In this document: one piece after another, positions 1 to 8,655 of the stretch
Layout: each line of letters begins with the position of its first letter
Position numbering within the stretch: position 1 is the stretch's first letter
NCBI RefSeq assembly: GCF_000284375.1
Contig: NC_017249.1
Location: 1,116,001-1,180,000 of the forward strand
Direction of reading: 5' to 3'
DNA length: 64,000 nucleotides
From: Bradyrhizobium japonicum USDA 6
Lineage (GTDB): Bacteria > Pseudomonadota > Alphaproteobacteria > Rhizobiales > Xanthobacteraceae
Position numbers and translations under genes: made by a program
Notes under the pieces: model-generated
The model's database searches: none
What the model was told of the DNA's origin: nothing
The model's input: the letters and a program-made list of their open reading frames with translations, nothing else

Positions 1-828
1 AGCCTGTGGTTCGACCAGAAGCGCGGCATGGCGATCAGCCTGGCGCTCAACGGTGCCAGTTTCGGCGGCATCGTCGGCGTGCCGCTGCTGGTGACCCTGA
101 TCGGCCACATCGGCTTCGCCAGCGCGATGTACGCGGCCGCCGGCGCGATGCTGGTGTTGCTGCTGCCGGTGATCCTCCTTCTCGTCGGCCGGCCGCCCGA
201 TCTTCACGGCTGGCACGCGACGGCGAAGGCGAAGCCGCAATCGTCGGCGGAAATCCGCGCATGGGCGTTGCGCGACGTCGGGTTCCTCACGGTGACGATT
301 GCGTTCGCGCTGGTGCTGTTCGCGCAGGTCGGCTTCATCGTGCACATGATCTCGTTCCTCGATCCCGTGATCGGCCGCGAGCGCGCGGCGGTGGCGGTCG
401 CGGTGCTGACCGCGATGGCCGTGATCGGCCGCGTGCTGTTCTCGATGGTGATCGATCGCCTCAACCAGCGGCTTGCCTCGGCGCTGTCGTTCCTCAGCCA
501 GGCGGCAGCGCTTTGCGTCGTCATCAATTTGCACAACGACTATGTGCTGATCGCGGCCTGCGCGGTGTTCGGCTTCTCGGTCGGCAATCTCATCACGCTG
601 CCGTCGCTGATCGTGCAGCAGGAATTCGACTCCGCCTCGTTCGGCGTGCTGATCAGCCTCAATACCGCGATCAACCAGGTGACCTACGCGTTCGGCCCCG
701 GCGTCGTCGGCTTCCTCCGCGATTGGTCCGGTGGGTACGCGCTGCCGTTCTATCTGTGTATTGCGCTGGAGGTGGCGGCTGCGGCGCTGATCATGGTGCG
801 GGGGAGGCCGCGAGCGAAAGCGGCGTAA
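1..828 (+). CDS. MFS transporter, C-terminal part (5' end outside window)
   Basis: The frame is open from base 1 and ends at the stop at 826-828, so about 275 residues are seen and the true start lies upstream. The first residues (WFDQKRGMAISLALNGASFG) are typical of the loop and helix 4 region of major facilitator transporters. Roughly eight hydrophobic helices follow, with a soluble loop near residues 60-80 between the two halves. It is an inner-membrane secondary transporter. The substrate cannot be read from this part; the family includes oxalate/formate- and monocarboxylate-type carriers. Confidence 0.85.
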   Translation, partial: SLWFDQKRGMAISLALNGASFGGIVGVPLLVTLIGHIGFASAMYAAAGAMLVLLLPVILLLVGRPPDLHGWHATAKAKPQSSAEIRAWALRDVGFLTVTIAFALVLFAQVGFIVHMISFLDPVIGRERAAVAVAVLTAMAVIGRVLFSMVIDRLNQRLASALSFLSQAAALCVVINLHNDYVLIAACAVFGFSVGNLITLPSLIVQQEFDSASFGVLISLNTAINQVTYAFGPGVVGFLRDWSGGYALPFYLCIALEVAAAALIMVRGRPRAKAA

Positions 829-854
829 AGGCGCGACGGCGCCTCAACGCACTC

Positions 855-940
855 CGTCATTGCGAGCGCAGCGAAGCAATCCAGACTGCCGCGGCGGAAA
901 GATTCTGGACTGCTTCGTCGCTTCGCTTCTCGCAATGACG
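855..940. repeat. Palindromic intergenic repeat, family A copy 1
   Basis: Imperfect inverted repeat whose outer arms read CGTCATTGCGAG and its complement CTCGCAATGACG, with inner arms around GCAGCGAAGCAATCCAG. A closely related copy lies at 32330-32409. It sits between two convergent genes and could fold as RNA on either strand. This looks like a REP/RPE-type element. Confidence 0.8.
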
Positions 941-955
941 AGGAGAGAGCGGAGT

Positions 956-1450
956 TTACGCCTCGCGCTGCTTCAGCAACGCCTCGACATCCAGCCGCTT
1001 CGTGAACATCGCAAGCTTGCCATCCGGCCCGAGCGGCCACTGCTCTTTCGGCTTGTCCCAGTACAGCTCCACGCCGTTCTGATCCGGATCGCGCAGATAC
1101 AACGCCTCGCTGACGCCGTGATCGCTGGCGCCGTCGAGCGCAATGCCGGCCGTGAGCACGCGGTGCAGCGCATCCGCCAGCGCGGGCCGCGTCGGATAGA
1201 GGATCGCGGTGTGGAAGAGGCCTGTCGTGCCCGGCGGCGGCGGCGAGCCGCCCTTGCTCTCCCAGGTGTTGAGCCCGATATGGTGATGATAGCCGCCGGC
1301 CGAGATGAACGCCGCGCCCGAGCCCATGCGCTGCATCAGCTCGAAACCGAGCACGCCGCAATAGAAGCCGAGCGCACGATCGAGATCGGCGACCTTGAGA
1401 TGAACGTGGCCGATCCTTGTGCCGGCGGCGACGGCTGGGCTTTGCGACAT
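956..1450 (-). CDS. VOC-family (glyoxalase/extradiol-like) protein
   Basis: A 164-residue vicinal-oxygen-chelate protein. The N-terminal module has GHVHLKVADLDRALGFYCGVLGFE, which supplies a putative metal-binding His (GHVHL), and the C-terminal module has YLRDPDQNGVELYWDKP with the usual metal Glu. The central GGYHHHIGLNTW is typical of bacterial VOC proteins annotated as catechol-2,3-dioxygenase-like. Such proteins bind a divalent metal, but the reaction here is not determined. It stands alone and convergent to the MFS gene. Confidence 0.85.
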   Translation of the reverse strand: MSQSPAVAAGTRIGHVHLKVADLDRALGFYCGVLGFELMQRMGSGAAFISAGGYHHHIGLNTWESKGGSPPPPGTTGLFHTAILYPTRPALADALHRVLTAGIALDGASDHGVSEALYLRDPDQNGVELYWDKPKEQWPLGPDGKLAMFTKRLDVEALLKQREA

Positions 1451-1540
1451 GGTGCTGCTCCGTTGACCAACTCCAGATAAGGCCGGCTCCGGGACAGTGC
1501 TACCTGCCTGTCCCGAAACCCATCGTTTCCGGATATGAAA

Positions 1541-2086
1541 CTATGAGAGCTCCGGCACCTCGCCCTCCGGCAGCTCGAACTCGAACGTGTTCAGCGTCAT
1601 GGATACCATTGTGTAATAGCCGCACAGCCCGATCACCTCGACCACGCCGCGCTCGCTGAGGACCTTCACCGCCGCATCATAGAGGCCCTTCTCGACGCCA
1701 TGGCCTTCATGCAGCGACTTCGCGACGTCGTAGATCATCTGGCCCTTGGGATCGTCGAAGACAGGCGTGCGGCGGTCGCGGATCGCGTCGATGATCTCCG
1801 GATCCATGCCGCCCTGGAGCGCCAGGCGCTTATGCGCATACCATTCGTAATGCGCAGTCCAGTGCCGCGCCGTCACCAGGATCGCGATCTCCGAAAGCTT
1901 GGCGGGGAATATTGTGTCGTAGCGCAGCACTTCGCCAAGCCGCGTGGCGTGACGGGCCATGTCGGGGCTGTTGAGCCAGGCCATCATCGGCGCCGGCGGC
2001 TTGCCGCGCTTGCCGGCAATCGACTCGTCATAGGTCTGCCGCTGGCTCTCGTTCATTTCGCCAGGCGAAAGGAGTTTCAGGCGCAT
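1541..2086 (-). CDS. Carboxymuconolactone decarboxylase (CMD)-family protein
   Basis: A 181-residue AhpD-like/CMD protein. The start is taken at the ATG at 2086 (MRLKLLSPGEMNE), preceded by an AAAGAGGAAATAAC-type ribosome site; the open frame runs further upstream but overlaps the divergent acyl-CoA dehydrogenase. The conserved helix LSEIAILVTARHWTAHYEWYAH contains the family E..H motif, without the AhpD CxxC pair, so peroxidase activity through cysteines is unlikely. It lies divergent from acyl-CoA dehydrogenase genes; the substrate is unknown. Confidence 0.85.
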   Translation of the reverse strand: MRLKLLSPGEMNESQRQTYDESIAGKRGKPPAPMMAWLNSPDMARHATRLGEVLRYDTIFPAKLSEIAILVTARHWTAHYEWYAHKRLALQGGMDPEIIDAIRDRRTPVFDDPKGQMIYDVAKSLHEGHGVEKGLYDAAVKVLSERGVVEVIGLCGYYTMVSMTLNTFEFELPEGEVPELS

Positions 2087-2222
2087 TGTTATTTCCTCTT
2101 TGTTTTCAAGCTCGCCGTGGCGGCGACTATAGCCGAATGCAGCGCCACGGAAGTGGTTGAATTCCACGGTGCGATGGCTCAGAGTCGCGCCCAACAAGTC
2201 TTTTTGATTGATGGAAACGACC

Positions 2223-3422
2223 ATGAGCGAATCTGAAGCCGCCGATCTCGAACAATTCCGCGAGCAAACGCGCGCCTGGCTGGAAGCCAACTGCCCGCCG
2301 GAGATGCGCAAGCCCGTGACCTCGGACAGCGACGTGTTCTGGGGCGGGCGCAATACGAAATTCGCGTCCGAGCCGCAGCGCATCTGGTTCGAGCGCATGC
2401 GCGACAAGGGCTGGACCGTGCCGGACTGGCCTAGGGAATATGGCGGCGGTGGCCTCAGCGCTGCCGAGCATAAGGTGCTGCGCGCCGAGATGGCCAGGAT
2501 GGGCGCGCGTCCGCCGCTGTCGAGCTTCGGCATCTGGATGCTGGGGCCGGCGCTGCTCAAATACGGCAACGAGGCGCAGAAGAAGGAGCATCTGCCGAAG
2601 ATCGCGGCGGGCCTGATCCGCTGGTGCCAGGGCTATTCCGAGCCGAACGCCGGCTCCGATCTCGCCTCGCTCCAGACCCGCGCGGAGAGCGACGGCGATG
2701 ATTTCGTCATCACGGGCTCGAAGATCTGGACGTCTTACGCCAATTACGCCGACTGGATCTTCTGCCTGGTCCGCACCGATCCCGCGGCGAAGAAGCACGA
2801 CGGCATCAGCTTCATCCTGTTCGACATGACCTCGAAGGGCGTGACGACCAAGCCGATCCTGCTGATCTCGGGTTATTCGCCATTCTGCGAGACCTTCTTC
2901 GACGGCGTCCGCGTGCCGAAGTCGCATGTGGTCGGCACCGTCAACCGCGGCTGGGACGTCGCAAAATATCTGCTCCAGCATGAGCGCGCGATGATATCAG
3001 GCATGGGCGAGCGCGGCGTCGGCCGACCGCTCGGCCAGATCGCGGCGGATTCCGTCGGCACCGATGCACAAGGCAAGCTCGACGATTCCATGCTGCGCGG
3101 CCGGATCGCGAGCTTCGACGTCGACGAGGCCGCGCTCGCCGCCTGCGCCGAACGCGCGGTCGATCTCGCCAAGGCCGGCCAGGCGCATCCGGCGTTCTCG
3201 TCCGCGATGAAATATTACGGCACCGAGCTCAACAAGCGCCGCCACGAGATCCTGATGTCGGCCGGTGGCGTCAACGCGCTGGAATGGGAGAGCGAGCGCT
3301 CCAGGCAAGGCGCCCGCCCGCGCGCCTGGCTGCGCACCAAGGCCAACTCGATCGAGGGCGGCACGACGGAGGTGATGCTCGGCATCGTCGCCAAGCGCAT
3401 CCTGGATTTGCCGGGGGCCTAA
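2223..3422 (+). CDS. Acyl-CoA dehydrogenase
   Basis: A 399-residue FAD-dependent acyl-CoA dehydrogenase. Start chosen at ATG 2223 (MSESEAADLEQF), preceded by GGAAACGACC; TTG 2208 and ATG 2211 are in frame and possible. It has the family order of N-terminal helical domain (GWTVPDWPREYGGGGLSAAEH), middle beta domain (YSEPNAGSDLASLQT and ITGSKIWTSYANYAD) and C-terminal helical domain ending SIEGGTTEVMLGIVAKRIL. It is paired with a second acyl-CoA dehydrogenase, as in side-chain or steroid-type catabolism where two such proteins can form a heteromer. The acyl substrate is not known. Confidence 0.9.
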   Translation: MSESEAADLEQFREQTRAWLEANCPPEMRKPVTSDSDVFWGGRNTKFASEPQRIWFERMRDKGWTVPDWPREYGGGGLSAAEHKVLRAEMARMGARPPLSSFGIWMLGPALLKYGNEAQKKEHLPKIAAGLIRWCQGYSEPNAGSDLASLQTRAESDGDDFVITGSKIWTSYANYADWIFCLVRTDPAAKKHDGISFILFDMTSKGVTTKPILLISGYSPFCETFFDGVRVPKSHVVGTVNRGWDVAKYLLQHERAMISGMGERGVGRPLGQIAADSVGTDAQGKLDDSMLRGRIASFDVDEAALAACAERAVDLAKAGQAHPAFSSAMKYYGTELNKRRHEILMSAGGVNALEWESERSRQGARPRAWLRTKANSIEGGTTEVMLGIVAKRILDLPGA

Positions 3423-3423
3423 C

Positions 3424-3504
3424 CGTCGTTCCGGGGCGGTCCGCAGGACCGAACCCGGAACTTCGAGATTCCGGGTTCGATGCTGCGCATCGCCCCGGAA
3501 TGAC
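3424..3504. repeat. Palindromic intergenic repeat, family B (CCGGGTTCG type)
   Basis: Outer arms CGTTCCGGGGCG and CGCCCCGGAATG, with inner arms GAACCCGGAA and TTCCGGGTTC, form a long hairpin between the two acyl-CoA dehydrogenase genes. A degenerate relative lies near 10500-10590. Confidence 0.75.
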
Positions 3505-3545
3505 AGCAACAATATGCATTCCACGCGATACCAGAGACTTTGCAC

Positions 3546-4685
3546 ATGGCCCTCGTCCTCACCGAAGAACAATCGATGCTCCGCGACTCCGCGCGCGGGC
3601 TGATCAGCGACAAGGCGCCGGTATCGCACCTGCGATCCCTGCGTGACGCCAAGGATCCGACCGGCTTCTCCAAGGAGCTGTGGCATTCCTTCGCCGAGAT
3701 GGGCTTTGCCGGCCTCCTGGTGCCGGAAGAGTTCGGCGGCAGCGGTCTCGGCTTCATGGAGGCCGGTGTCGTGATGGAAGAGATCGGCCGCACCTTGATG
3801 CCGTCGCCGTTCCTCGCCACCAGCGTGGTCGCGGCCTCGGCGCTGAACCGCGGCGGCAATGCTGCGCAGAAGTCGGAATTCTTGCCGAAAATTTCCAACG
3901 GCTCGCTGCTCGCGACGCTCGCGATCGACGAAGGCGCCAAGCACCGCCCGCTTCAGACCAGCCTGCAGGCGGTGCGCGCCGGCAACGGCTTCAAGCTCTC
4001 CGGCGCCAAGGCGCTGGTCGTCGACGGCCACGTTGCCGATCTCTTCATTGTCGCCGCGCGTACGGCTGGCGCCGCCGGCGAGCGTGAAGGGCTGACGCTG
4101 CTCCTGGTCAATCCCAAGGCCAAGGGCGTCGCGATCGAGCGCACCATCATGGTCGATGCGCACAACGCGGCGCGGATCGAGCTTGCCAATGTCGAGGTCA
4201 ACGCCGATAGCGTGCTCGGCGAGGTCGATCAGGGCGCAGCGCTGCTCGATGGCGTGCTCGACATCGGCCGCGGCGCGGTCGCCTCCGAAATGGTGGGCTT
4301 GAGCGAAGAAGTCTTCAACCGCACCGTCGAGTACCTCAAGAACAGAAAGCAGTTCGGCAAGCTGATCGGCGAATTCCAGGCGCTGCAGCATCGCGCCGCC
4401 GAGCTCTACGTCGACATCGAGATCACCCGCGCCGCCACGATGAAGGCGCTGCAGGCACTCGATGCCGACGTCGCTAAGGCCGCATCGAGCGTCGCCGTGG
4501 CCAAGGCCCGCGCCGGCACCACCGCCACCCGCGCGGTGCAGGAAGGCGTGCAGATGCATGGCGGTATGGGCATGACCGACCAGTTCGACATCGGCTTCTT
4601 CATGAAGCGCGCCAGGGTGTGCGAGGAGCTGTTCGGCGACGCGAATTACCACACCGAGCAGCTGGCAAGAGCGCGGGGGTATTGA
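3546..4685 (+). CDS. Acyl-CoA dehydrogenase (second of pair)
   Basis: A 379-residue acyl-CoA dehydrogenase starting at ATG 3546 (MALVLTEEQSMLRDSA). It has the N-terminal helical domain with GFAGLLVPEEFGGSGLGFME, a degenerate middle domain (FKLSGAKALVVDGHVADLF), and a C-terminal domain with NRKQFGKLIGEFQALQHRAAELY and QMHGGMGMTDQ. The middle domain is less canonical than in the preceding gene, which fits an alpha/beta heteromer such as those of steroid and branched-chain acyl oxidation. It is 123 bp downstream of its partner with a palindromic repeat between. Confidence 0.9.
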   Translation: MALVLTEEQSMLRDSARGLISDKAPVSHLRSLRDAKDPTGFSKELWHSFAEMGFAGLLVPEEFGGSGLGFMEAGVVMEEIGRTLMPSPFLATSVVAASALNRGGNAAQKSEFLPKISNGSLLATLAIDEGAKHRPLQTSLQAVRAGNGFKLSGAKALVVDGHVADLFIVAARTAGAAGEREGLTLLLVNPKAKGVAIERTIMVDAHNAARIELANVEVNADSVLGEVDQGAALLDGVLDIGRGAVASEMVGLSEEVFNRTVEYLKNRKQFGKLIGEFQALQHRAAELYVDIEITRAATMKALQALDADVAKAASSVAVAKARAGTTATRAVQEGVQMHGGMGMTDQFDIGFFMKRARVCEELFGDANYHTEQLARARGY

Positions 4686-4727
4686 GGCGAGTGGCTGTGA
4701 GGCGCGAGGACGTGCCTCACACGCAGT

Positions 4728-4829
4728 GTCGTCGCCCGGCTTGACCGGGCGACCCAGTACGCCGCGGCCCCTCCGGATACGATTGACGTCTCGGAATACT
4801 GGATCGCTCGGCCAAGCCGGGCGATGACA
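4728..4829. repeat. Palindromic intergenic repeat, family C copy 1
   Basis: Arms GTCGTCGCCCGGCTTG and CAAGCCGGGCGATGAC flank an inner CCAGTAC...TACTGGAT pair. It is one of two palindromes filling the gap between the convergent genes ending at 4685 and 4974. Confidence 0.75.
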
Positions 4830-4863
4830 GTTGAGAGTGTGGAGAGTGCCTGCCCCAAGCTCC

Positions 4864-4945
4864 GTGATGGCCGGGCTTGTCCCGGCCATCACGTTCTTAC
4901 GGTGCCTCAAAAACGTAGATGCCCGGGACAAGCCCGGGCATGACG
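4864..4945. repeat. Palindromic intergenic repeat, family C copy 2
   Basis: Two back-to-back hairpins: GTGATGGCCGGGCTTG with its complement, then ATGCCCGGGACAAGCCCGGGCAT. The unit matches the copy at 6899-6985. Confidence 0.75.
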
Positions 4946-4973
4946 ATTGAGAGCGTGGCTGAGCCAGAAGCTG

Positions 4974-6014
4974 CTACCGCATCGGCGGCGCGTACTGCAC
5001 GCCGCCGGCATTCCACAGCTGGTTCATGCCGCGCGGGATCTTCAGCTTGGACTTCTCGCCGATGTTGCGTTCGTACATCTCGCCGTAATTGCCGACGTGA
5101 CGGATGATCCGGACGACCCAGTCCTTGGTGAGGCCGAGCTGCTCGCCATAATTGCCCTCGGTGCCGACCAGGCGCATCACTTCCGGCTTCTTCGACTTCA
5201 GCGCCTCGTCGATGTTCTCCGAGCTCACGCCGAGCTCCTCGGCGTTGATCATCGCGTAGAGCGTCCACTTCACGATCATCATCCAGTCGTCGTCGCGCTG
5301 GCGCACCACGGGCGCGAGCGGCTCCTTGGAGATCATGTCCGGCAGGATCATGTTGTCGCCGGGCTTGGAGAGGTTCAGCCTGAGCGCATAGAGCTGGGAG
5401 ACGTCGGCGGAGAGCGTGTCGCACTTGCCGGTGTCATAGGCCTTCACGACCTCGTCCAGCTTGTCGAACTTCATCTCTTCATACTTCATGTTGTTGGCGC
5501 GGAAGTAATCGGCGACGTTGAGCGCCGTCGTGGTCCCGGACTGCACGCAGACCTTGCTGCCGGTCAGGTCCAGCGACGTCTCCTTGTTGCGCGAACGCGG
5601 CAGCATGAAGCCTGCGCCGTCGTAATAGGCGACCGCCGGGAAGTAGAGGTCGTAGTCGAGCTCGCGCGCCATGCTCCAGGTCGAGTTGCGCGAGAGAATG
5701 TCGACTTTCCGGCTCTGCAATTCCTTGAAGCGCTCGTTGGCGTCGAGCGCGACGAACTTCGCCTTGCTCGGATCGTTGAAGATCGCGGAGGCCACCGCAC
5801 GGCAGAAATCGACGTCGAAGCCGGTCCAGTTGCCCTTGTCGTCGGGGATCGAGAAGCCCGGCAGGCCCTTGTTGACGCCGCACAGCACCTCGCCGCGGCG
5901 CACGGTGCGCTTCAGCGTGCGGGTATCGTAGAATTCATAGATGATGGCCAGGACGGCGACCAGCACGGCGACTGCGAGCCCGATCAGCAGGCCGCCTCGA
6001 AATGTGCGCATCAT
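4974..6014 (-). CDS. Amino-acid ABC transporter substrate-binding protein (AapJ-like), orphan
   Basis: A 346-residue type-2 periplasmic binding protein of the general L-amino-acid (AapJ/BztA) group: VLCGVNKGLPGFSIPDDKGNW, GFDVDFCRAVASAIF, SRNSTWSMARE and GTEGNYGEQLGLTKDWVVRIIRHVGNYGEMY are family hallmarks. Residues 6-28 form an uncleaved-looking hydrophobic helix without a clear AxA site, so it is probably anchored to the outer face of the inner membrane. No AapQ/M permease or AapP ATPase lies nearby. Start at ATG 6014, with ATG 6011 the alternative. It may serve a distant transporter or act as a sensor. Confidence 0.88.
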   Translation of the reverse strand: MMRTFRGGLLIGLAVAVLVAVLAIIYEFYDTRTLKRTVRRGEVLCGVNKGLPGFSIPDDKGNWTGFDVDFCRAVASAIFNDPSKAKFVALDANERFKELQSRKVDILSRNSTWSMARELDYDLYFPAVAYYDGAGFMLPRSRNKETSLDLTGSKVCVQSGTTTALNVADYFRANNMKYEEMKFDKLDEVVKAYDTGKCDTLSADVSQLYALRLNLSKPGDNMILPDMISKEPLAPVVRQRDDDWMMIVKWTLYAMINAEELGVSSENIDEALKSKKPEVMRLVGTEGNYGEQLGLTKDWVVRIIRHVGNYGEMYERNIGEKSKLKIPRGMNQLWNAGGVQYAPPMR

Positions 6015-6096
6015 GTTGCTCTCTCGAAAAATCGGGAAAAGGAATTGGGAGGAGGGCGCAGAGCATGATCCGGAAGATCGTGCTCAAACGATGAAC

Positions 6097-6690
6097 TTAG
6101 AGCTCGGGCTTCTGCCGGATGACCACCTTGGTGCCGACAGGGACGCGATCATAGAGATCGGCGACGTCGCGATTGACGAGACGGAAGCAGCCTGAGGACA
6201 CCTTGGTGCCGATCGTATCAGGACGGTTGGTGCCGTGGATGCGGTAGACGGTGGTGCCGAGATACATGGCGCGGGCACCGAGCGGATTGCCGGGGCCTCC
6301 GGCCATGAAGCGCGGCAGATAGGGCTGGCGCTGGATCATCTCCGGCGGCGGCGTCCAGTCCGGCCACTCCTTCTTGTTGGTGATGGTCACCAGCCCCTGC
6401 CACTGGAAACCGTCGCGGCCGACGCCGATGCCGTAGCGGATCGCGCGCCCGCCGGGCTGCACCAGATAGAGGTGCCGTTCGGCGGTCGAGACGATGATGG
6501 TGCCCGGCACTTCAGTGGTGCGGAAATAGACCACCTGCTTCTGCCATTCCGGCTCGAGCTGGTAGGCGTCGTCGGCGACCAGCCCCGGCTCGTCGCCGCG
6601 GTCGGGCTGCTGGGCGGAGGCGTATGAGGTGGTCAGGACCAGGCCCAGCGCCGCGATGAACGCCCCGGTCAGGCGACGATAATCCGTCAT
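6097..6690 (-). CDS. L,D-transpeptidase (YkuD domain)
   Basis: A 197-residue secreted L,D-transpeptidase. Residues 1-26 form a Sec signal peptide ending ASAQ. The YkuD domain runs from about residue 60 to the end and carries the catalytic signature HGTN, then SSGCFRLVNRD, supplying the active His and Cys. In Rhizobiales such enzymes make 3-3 peptidoglycan cross-links or tether outer-membrane proteins to peptidoglycan. It stands 82 bp upstream of the AapJ-like gene on the same strand, probably by chance. Confidence 0.92.
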   Translation of the reverse strand: MTDYRRLTGAFIAALGLVLTTSYASAQQPDRGDEPGLVADDAYQLEPEWQKQVVYFRTTEVPGTIIVSTAERHLYLVQPGGRAIRYGIGVGRDGFQWQGLVTITNKKEWPDWTPPPEMIQRQPYLPRFMAGGPGNPLGARAMYLGTTVYRIHGTNRPDTIGTKVSSGCFRLVNRDVADLYDRVPVGTKVVIRQKPEL

Positions 6691-6898
6691 TTCAAGCTCT
6701 CCCCGCTGCCACAGCGAAATTTTCAGGAACCATCAAATCTCAGGGGCATGTTCATGGCAAGTTGATGGCGCGCCCGGCTGGTATGTCACGAGAATGCTTT
6801 GGTTTTTGACGGGCCTCCCGCAATGCCACAAACAGGGGATGGCGCGAAAAGCAGTGATGGTGACATTTCCGGGGAGATGGTCCGTCAAATCCATCTCC

Positions 6899-6985
6899 GT
6901 GATGCCCGGGCTTGTCCCGGGCATCCACCTTCTTCGCGCCGCGGGCAAAGACGTGGATGGCCGGGTCAAGCCCGGCCATGACGAT
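6899..6985. repeat. Palindromic intergenic repeat, family C copy 3
   Basis: Contains GTGATGCCCGGGCTTGTC with its complement, then TGGCCGGGTCAAGCCCGGCCA. It occupies part of the 311-bp gap 6691-7001; the rest of that gap has no gene that I can support. Confidence 0.75.
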
Positions 6986-7001
6986 GTGGACATAGCGCGC
7001 G

Positions 7002-7976
7002 TCAGATCTTGTTGCTCTCCGCCGCGATCCCGAGCCGCCGCACGATCTCCGTTCCCACCGCCCGGGCCTCGATCCGCGAGCCGATGCGCGGGCTGCGAAA
7101 GCGTCGCCCCGAGCGCAATCGGATCGTGACGATGCAGTGCTCGTCCTCGGATCGGCCGCGGCGGTCGACGGTGATCGTCTTCACGTCGTGCCCCTCGATA
7201 TGGTCGGCGCGCGGCGTGCCGTCGCCCCACAGGCGTTCGACGCGGATATCGCTCTCGCGGATGATCCAGAACGCGCCGGTCACGAGGTTGGCGTATCGGT
7301 AAACCGCGAAAGCGGCGATCGCGCCGAGCGGCAGCAGCAGGATATCGACATGGCTGGGCGGCCATCCACGCCAGAGCTTGTAGGCGTAGGGAACGGCGGA
7401 CAAGGCCACGGCGATCAGCGCGACGATCCTTATGTCCCGTGCGGAAAACGCCTCGAGCGGCTCGCCGAGACGCATTTCGGAATTGCTGGCATCGAGCGGA
7501 TTGACGGGTGACTCGACGTCGGGGACATCGAACTGCGCGGCGATCCGCGCCACGGTGTCGCGTACATGCGTGACGTCCGAGATCGGCGGGGAAGTCAGGC
7601 GTTCCCCCGAGGCCAACGTGAAGGCCAGCTGGAAACGGGCTTTCGCCCGCTTGCTGCCGGGAACCTGTAATCCCCTGATGTCGTCTTTCGCGACGATCCT
7701 GGTCCGGAGCTTTCCGAACGGTCGCTGTTGCCCGATCAGGATCTCGTTCGGCGTGATGATCCACACCACCGCAGGCGCCAGCATGATGCCGACGACGAAC
7801 GCTGCTCCGACGAGCAGCGCGGCCACCGAGACGATCACCTCCAACGTGTCGTGCGTGAACAGGCCCGGCGTGAAGCACAGCGCCACGGCGGCCGCGAAGC
7901 CGGACATGACCAGCCGCTGCGCGATCGAGGCGCCTTCGCGAAGGCGAATGTCGGTGCTGGTGGTCGCGTCGGCCAT
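7002..7976 (-). CDS. Hypothetical membrane protein with two TM-pair/PH-like repeats
   Basis: A 324-residue protein of unknown function. It is built as two similar halves: a pair of hydrophobic helices (about residues 24-75 and 185-228), each followed by a soluble beta-rich segment. The soluble parts start WIITPNEILIGQQRPFG and WIIRESDIRVERLWGDG, and each ends with an R(T/A)-x-x-R-helix motif (TVARIAAQFDV and TEIVRRLGI). The layout resembles bacterial PH-domain (YdbS/DUF304-like) membrane proteins, but family membership is an inference. No operon partner is evident. Confidence 0.7.
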   Translation of the reverse strand: MADATTSTDIRLREGASIAQRLVMSGFAAAVALCFTPGLFTHDTLEVIVSVAALLVGAAFVVGIMLAPAVVWIITPNEILIGQQRPFGKLRTRIVAKDDIRGLQVPGSKRAKARFQLAFTLASGERLTSPPISDVTHVRDTVARIAAQFDVPDVESPVNPLDASNSEMRLGEPLEAFSARDIRIVALIAVALSAVPYAYKLWRGWPPSHVDILLLPLGAIAAFAVYRYANLVTGAFWIIRESDIRVERLWGDGTPRADHIEGHDVKTITVDRRGRSEDEHCIVTIRLRSGRRFRSPRIGSRIEARAVGTEIVRRLGIAAESNKI

Positions 7977-8060
7977 TGCGGGCGGCTGATTCCGTTGCCG
8001 CGAAACTCCACGGGCGGGTCCGTGGAGTCAAGCAGCAAGGGCGGCCGCGGCGATCCGGCC

Positions 8061-8624
8061 TCAGCTATTGGCGTTCAGCAGCTTTGCCACGGTGCGGTCG
8101 ATCTCGTCGTATCGGCCCTCGCCCTCGTGCTGGAACACGATCTTGCCGCTCTGGTCGATGATGTATTGCGCCGGCCAATACTGGTTCTGGTAGGCGTTCC
8201 AGGTCTTGGAATCATTGTCCTGCGCCACGGGATAGGTGATGCCGTGGCGCTTGAGCGCAGCCTGCACATTGGCGGCGGAGCGCTCGAACGGGAATTCCGG
8301 CGTATGCACGCCGACCACGACGAGGCCCTTGTCCTTGTACTTGGCGTAGAGGTCGGTGACGTGCGGCAGCGTGTTGACGCAGTTGACGCAGCCATAGGTC
8401 CAGAAGTCGACCAGCACGACCTTGCCGCGGAGGTCGGCGATCCTGAGCGGTTTCGAGTTGAACCAATTGTTGATGCCGGTGAAGTCGGGCGCGGTCTGCC
8501 GGCTTGCGGCAGCGGTGACGACAGGGGTGGCGCGCGCGGCCTCGCCGCAGATGCCGGGGATGACGGCGCCTGTCACGGCCATGCCGATCAGTGCGGCGGA
8601 GACGGCGAGCAGTTTGAAAGTCAT
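8061..8624 (-). CDS. TlpA-like thioredoxin-family protein
   Basis: A 187-residue secreted or membrane-anchored thiol-disulfide protein. Residues 1-27 are a signal or anchor segment, followed by a redoxin domain with the active site TYGCVNCVN (Cys79 and Cys82) and the cis-Pro region QYWPAQYIID. The CVNC rather than WCxxC motif matches the TlpA/DipZ C-terminal-domain type often paired with CcdA. It lies 31 bp downstream of the ccdA-like gene and probably receives electrons from it to reduce extracytoplasmic thiols or peroxides. Confidence 0.88.
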   Translation of the reverse strand: MTFKLLAVSAALIGMAVTGAVIPGICGEAARATPVVTAAASRQTAPDFTGINNWFNSKPLRIADLRGKVVLVDFWTYGCVNCVNTLPHVTDLYAKYKDKGLVVVGVHTPEFPFERSAANVQAALKRHGITYPVAQDNDSKTWNAYQNQYWPAQYIIDQSGKIVFQHEGEGRYDEIDRTVAKLLNANS

Positions 8625-8655
8625 GGAAGCGTCCTCCGGTGAAGATGAGGGGTGA

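Noticed and set aside
2997..4931. A 644-codon open frame on the minus strand
   Set aside because: Antisense to both acyl-CoA dehydrogenase genes, with low-complexity Arg/Ala/His composition and no motifs.
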